A program made the position numbers and the translations under genes. A stretch of 7,180 nt of DNA from an archaeon (GTDB lineage Archaea; Nanobdellota; Nanobdellia; Woesearchaeales; GW2011-AR9), in the NCBI GenBank assembly GCA_023266155.1, contig JAHFRS010000057.1, positions 1 to 7,180 on the forward strand, read 5' to 3'. How positions within the stretch are numbered: position 1 is the stretch's first letter; every line of letters starts with the position of its first letter. The notes beneath the pieces are model-generated. The model had not been told where the DNA came from. It worked only from the letters and a program-made list of their open reading frames with translations, and did no database searches. Shown here piece by piece: positions 5,237-7,180 of this stretch.

Positions 5237-5653
5237 TTAATATCCCTTGCTGAGTTTCGCGACGATCTCCAGCAGATCAGCTTTAGAAAGATGCAATAAT
5301 CCAGGGCTATTGCCCAGCTGTTGAATGACGGCCTTGTCACCGGCAACATACAAGTTCCATCCTGTAGTTCGTCCATAGAGTTGTGCATCAGCGGGCGAGA
5401 AATGATTTTCTTCTGCCAGTTGCGGACGAAATAGATTCTGCTGGGCCCGGCTGAGATCTTCCAGAATATTTTCAATGCCCTGCTGGGGGAGATGTAACGG
5501 GTCAGCCTGATGTTGACTTATTCCTACGATAAATTCCTGCTGTTGGTGGGAGAGATATAACTCATACGAACCCTCACGAAGATACAACTGGGTATCATCA
5601 GGCAGAGTTCGCTTCGCCACAAAATAAGCTGAACCTGCTGCTGCTTCTTTCAT
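5237..5653 (-). CDS. Protein of unknown function, 138 residues
   Basis: Not recognised. A small soluble protein, rich in Gln, Leu and Ala, without membrane segments. The N-terminal part (about 1-50) looks strand-rich with alternating aromatic residues (TQLYLREGSYELYLSHQQQE), the middle is helical (IENILEDLSRAQQNLF), and the C-terminus has GWNLYVAGD (98-106) followed by a short helix (SKADLLEIVAKLSKGY). GW-x-L-x-x-AGD recurs in the next gene downstream. The ATG at 5653 is supported by a TATA box 23 nt upstream. It lies 59 bp after the primase stop on the same strand but has its own promoter. A second open frame over 5113-5475 on the same strand is judged a shadow. Confidence 0.72.
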   Translation of the reverse strand: MKEAAAGSAYFVAKRTLPDDTQLYLREGSYELYLSHQQQEFIVGISQHQADPLHLPQQGIENILEDLSRAQQNLFRPQLAEENHFSPADAQLYGRTTGWNLYVAGDKAVIQQLGNSPGLLHLSKADLLEIVAKLSKGY

Positions 5654-5676
5654 AATTTTAGTTAAGAATGGTCCAG

Positions 5677-5684
5677 TTTATATA
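5677..5684 (-). promoter_or_regulatory. TATA box of the 138-residue protein gene
   Basis: TATATAAA on the minus strand, with 23 nt between it and the ATG at 5653. Its spacing matches the other leaderless promoters. Confidence 0.65.
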
Positions 5685-5703
5685 ATTTATGCCAACGTAG
5701 GCG

Positions 5704-5719
5704 ACGATGAAGTCATCGT
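5704..5719. repeat. Short perfect palindrome at the primase stop
   Basis: acgatga and tcatcgt form 7-bp arms around a 2-nt centre and contain the primase TGA. It sits about 20 bp upstream of the TATA box of the next gene, so it may be a protein-binding site. A 2-nt loop cannot fold as such in RNA, so a strong terminator hairpin is unlikely. Confidence 0.5.
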
Positions 5720-7137
5720 TGTTCTTCAGTTGTAGGAATTTCTGCGGCGGGAATTTTATCTTCCCCTTTCTTTTTCCTCTTCTTCTGCCTTTGCCCTTTT
5801 TCTTCTTCCTCCTGCTTATCCCATAAATGTCTCTTCCATCTCGTTAATGTATAATTTACTGGATTCTTGAATTTATGGCAGTGCTCATTAGGCTGGCAGA
5901 CAACACCAATCCCTTGATAGTACGCTTCATTATCACAATTCGGCGGCAAGCGTTGACCTGGTTCAAAATGCGCCAACTGGCTTTTGATATAGACCTCCCG
6001 CAATGGTTCTCGGTTCTTTTCTTTATTCCAGATCATCAAATATTCTTCAATCTGCTGTTTGTTCCAGCCAATTTTTCCCAAAAAATTCATCAGGCAAAAG
6101 ACCGCCCGCTTTTTTCCATCTTCTAGCCCCTTGAGCATCATCTTCATGCAGGGGGGAAAGAATTCTTCTGTGATGGGACTCTCAATCACTAATTCATCAT
6201 ACTGCTTTTCTTTCTGTACTGATTCCCTTTCTTCCACTAACTTGACTTTAAAGTCTAGTGCCTGCACCAGCAATTGCCGCGCACTTTCACCTGAAACCAT
6301 TCTGTTCATGAAGATGATTGATGGAACGATCACAGTATCAGGATGAGCTTGATCTTTAGAAAATTCTAAAACTTTCTCTAGTTCCAGCGGCAGGCTCACC
6401 AACCCTGATTTTTCATGCAGGCTGTAAGGCATTCGGTACAAGTGGCGTGACGCCAGTAAGATGGTATCAATCTCTAAAAATTTGTCAACGTTCAGTTTCG
6501 GGACAAAAACGCCTTCTGGATTCTTTTCAAAACGCATCACATCTTCCTGTTCTAAATGGACTTTAGCTTTGATGGCAGCGATATCATTATTTTCAGATTG
6601 CAGAATTCTCTTTCCCAATTCCTCCTTGATATTTTCTTTAATATATAACGCAATTTTACGTGGCGCTTCCGGAAAAAGGTCTTTGGTCAGGGTATTACCC
6701 ACCTGCTTGGGAAAAGCTTCAAAGGGAACGCCAATATGAAAGCCTTTATTTCCGGAAAATTTTACGGAGATATCTTTTACCCCGCAATAGCGGAGAAATC
6801 TAATAATCAGATCAGCAGAAATTTTACTATATTCCATTATTTTGCAATCAATGTCTAACAGCAAATCCCAGCCAATCCGTAATTCCTCCAATTCTTTTTT
6901 GCTGAGGTTGCTATTGAGCGCCAGGGGATTATCCCACAATTCCTCGCTGGCATGAAAAGAGGTAACATTCTGTAACGCTAATTCCAATACTTCTTTGGCA
7001 TAAAACAAAGCATCGGGTCGTTTGCCAAACGCTTCATCATATCTCACGCCGATTTCTTTGTTGTGGGCATGGGTGATGATAGCATCTTGGACATCTTTTC
7101 GTTTGTAATGTTTGAGAAGGGTGGATTTAGAGAGCAT
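5713..7137 (-). CDS. priSL: Single-chain DNA primase: PriS catalytic domain fused to PriL Fe-S domain
   Basis: Archaeo-eukaryotic primase makes the RNA primers for DNA replication; normally PriS (catalytic) and PriL are separate subunits. This 474-residue chain has both. The N-terminal part shows the catalytic motif DLLLDIDCK with D95 and D97, the nucleotide-binding SGNKGFHIGVP (128-138, H134), and EIDTILLASRHLYRMPYSLH (222-241), where D224 is the likely third metal ligand and R235 a conserved basic residue. From about 325 the PriL C-terminal domain follows: PPCMK (C330), PPNCDN (C401), C414 and C420, the four expected 4Fe-4S ligands. The PriL N-terminal domain and the PriS zinc module are not apparent. 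A Lys/Glu-rich tail follows from about 442. ATG 7137 is preferred over ATG 7140 and GTG 7143 from TATA spacing; all three are in frame. Confidence 0.92.
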   Translation of the reverse strand: MLSKSTLLKHYKRKDVQDAIITHAHNKEIGVRYDEAFGKRPDALFYAKEVLELALQNVTSFHASEELWDNPLALNSNLSKKELEELRIGWDLLLDIDCKIMEYSKISADLIIRFLRYCGVKDISVKFSGNKGFHIGVPFEAFPKQVGNTLTKDLFPEAPRKIALYIKENIKEELGKRILQSENNDIAAIKAKVHLEQEDVMRFEKNPEGVFVPKLNVDKFLEIDTILLASRHLYRMPYSLHEKSGLVSLPLELEKVLEFSKDQAHPDTVIVPSIIFMNRMVSGESARQLLVQALDFKVKLVEERESVQKEKQYDELVIESPITEEFFPPCMKMMLKGLEDGKKRAVFCLMNFLGKIGWNKQQIEEYLMIWNKEKNREPLREVYIKSQLAHFEPGQRLPPNCDNEAYYQGIGVVCQPNEHCHKFKNPVNYTLTRWKRHLWDKQEEEEKGQRQKKRKKKGEDKIPAAEIPTTEEQR

Positions 7138-7159
7138 CATCACTTTCAGGCATGATTTG

Positions 7160-7167
7160 TTTATAAA
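7160..7167 (-). promoter_or_regulatory. TATA box of the primase gene
   Basis: TTTATAAA with 22 nt between it and the ATG at 7137 (19 nt to ATG 7140, 16 nt to GTG 7143). The spacing used by the other genes here (22-25 nt) favours 7137. Confidence 0.6.
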
Positions 7168-7180
7168 AATTATGGGGATA

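Noticed and set aside
5113..5475. A 120-residue open frame on the minus strand
   Set aside because: It overlaps the 138-residue gene in another frame over most of its length, lacks a promoter at the expected distance, and its end only reads the intergenic tandem repeat and the TATA box of the next gene.
5704..5719. Hairpin terminator of the primase gene
   Set aside because: The centre is only 2 nt, the minus strand has no T-run after it, and archaeal termination relies on T-runs.
5875..6739. Three plus-strand open frames inside the primase region
   Set aside because: All are antisense shadows of a confidently recognised primase gene and have unnatural composition.

Overview
The window reads as archaeal. 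It carries an archaeal RNA polymerase/ribosomal protein cluster (Rpo7/RpoE, Spt4, S24e, S27ae), archaeal TATA-box promoters 22-25 nt upstream of start codons, and an archaeo-eukaryotic-type DNA primase in which the catalytic small-subunit domain and the Fe-S domain of the large subunit are one chain. A single-chain primase is known from Nanoarchaeum equitans and related DPANN lineages. With the compact layout and several unrecognised small proteins, this suggests a DPANN archaeon (Nanoarchaeota/Woesearchaeota/Pacearchaeota side). That placement is an inference.

Layout. 1-1284 (+): the end of one eukaryotic-type protein kinase gene, then a complete second kinase gene in the same reading frame, separated by a single stop and one codon. 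1267-2093 (-): a two-gene unit made of a Gln-rich helical protein translationally coupled (ATGA) to an 81-residue membrane protein; its end overlaps the second kinase convergently. 2094-2377: a divergent promoter region holding a large imperfect inverted repeat (2139-2303). 2378-3731 (+): rpoE-spt4-rps24e-rps27ae, with a leaderless first gene and internal genes preceded by Shine-Dalgarno-like sites, closed by a T-rich stretch. 3816-4553 (+): an unrecognised, cysteine-free helical protein with its own promoter. 4590-7137 (-): three genes, each with its own TATA box: the fused primase (furthest upstream), an unrecognised 138-residue protein and an unrecognised 170-residue protein. A short tandem 15-bp repeat lies between the last two.

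Functionally the window combines core transcription, translation and replication genes with protein phosphorylation and several lineage-specific proteins of unknown role. Six transcription units share nearly the same TATA-to-start spacing, which was used to choose start codons. The points most worth a second look are the structured inverted repeat between the divergent promoters, the single-chain primase, and the in-frame tandem kinase pair.
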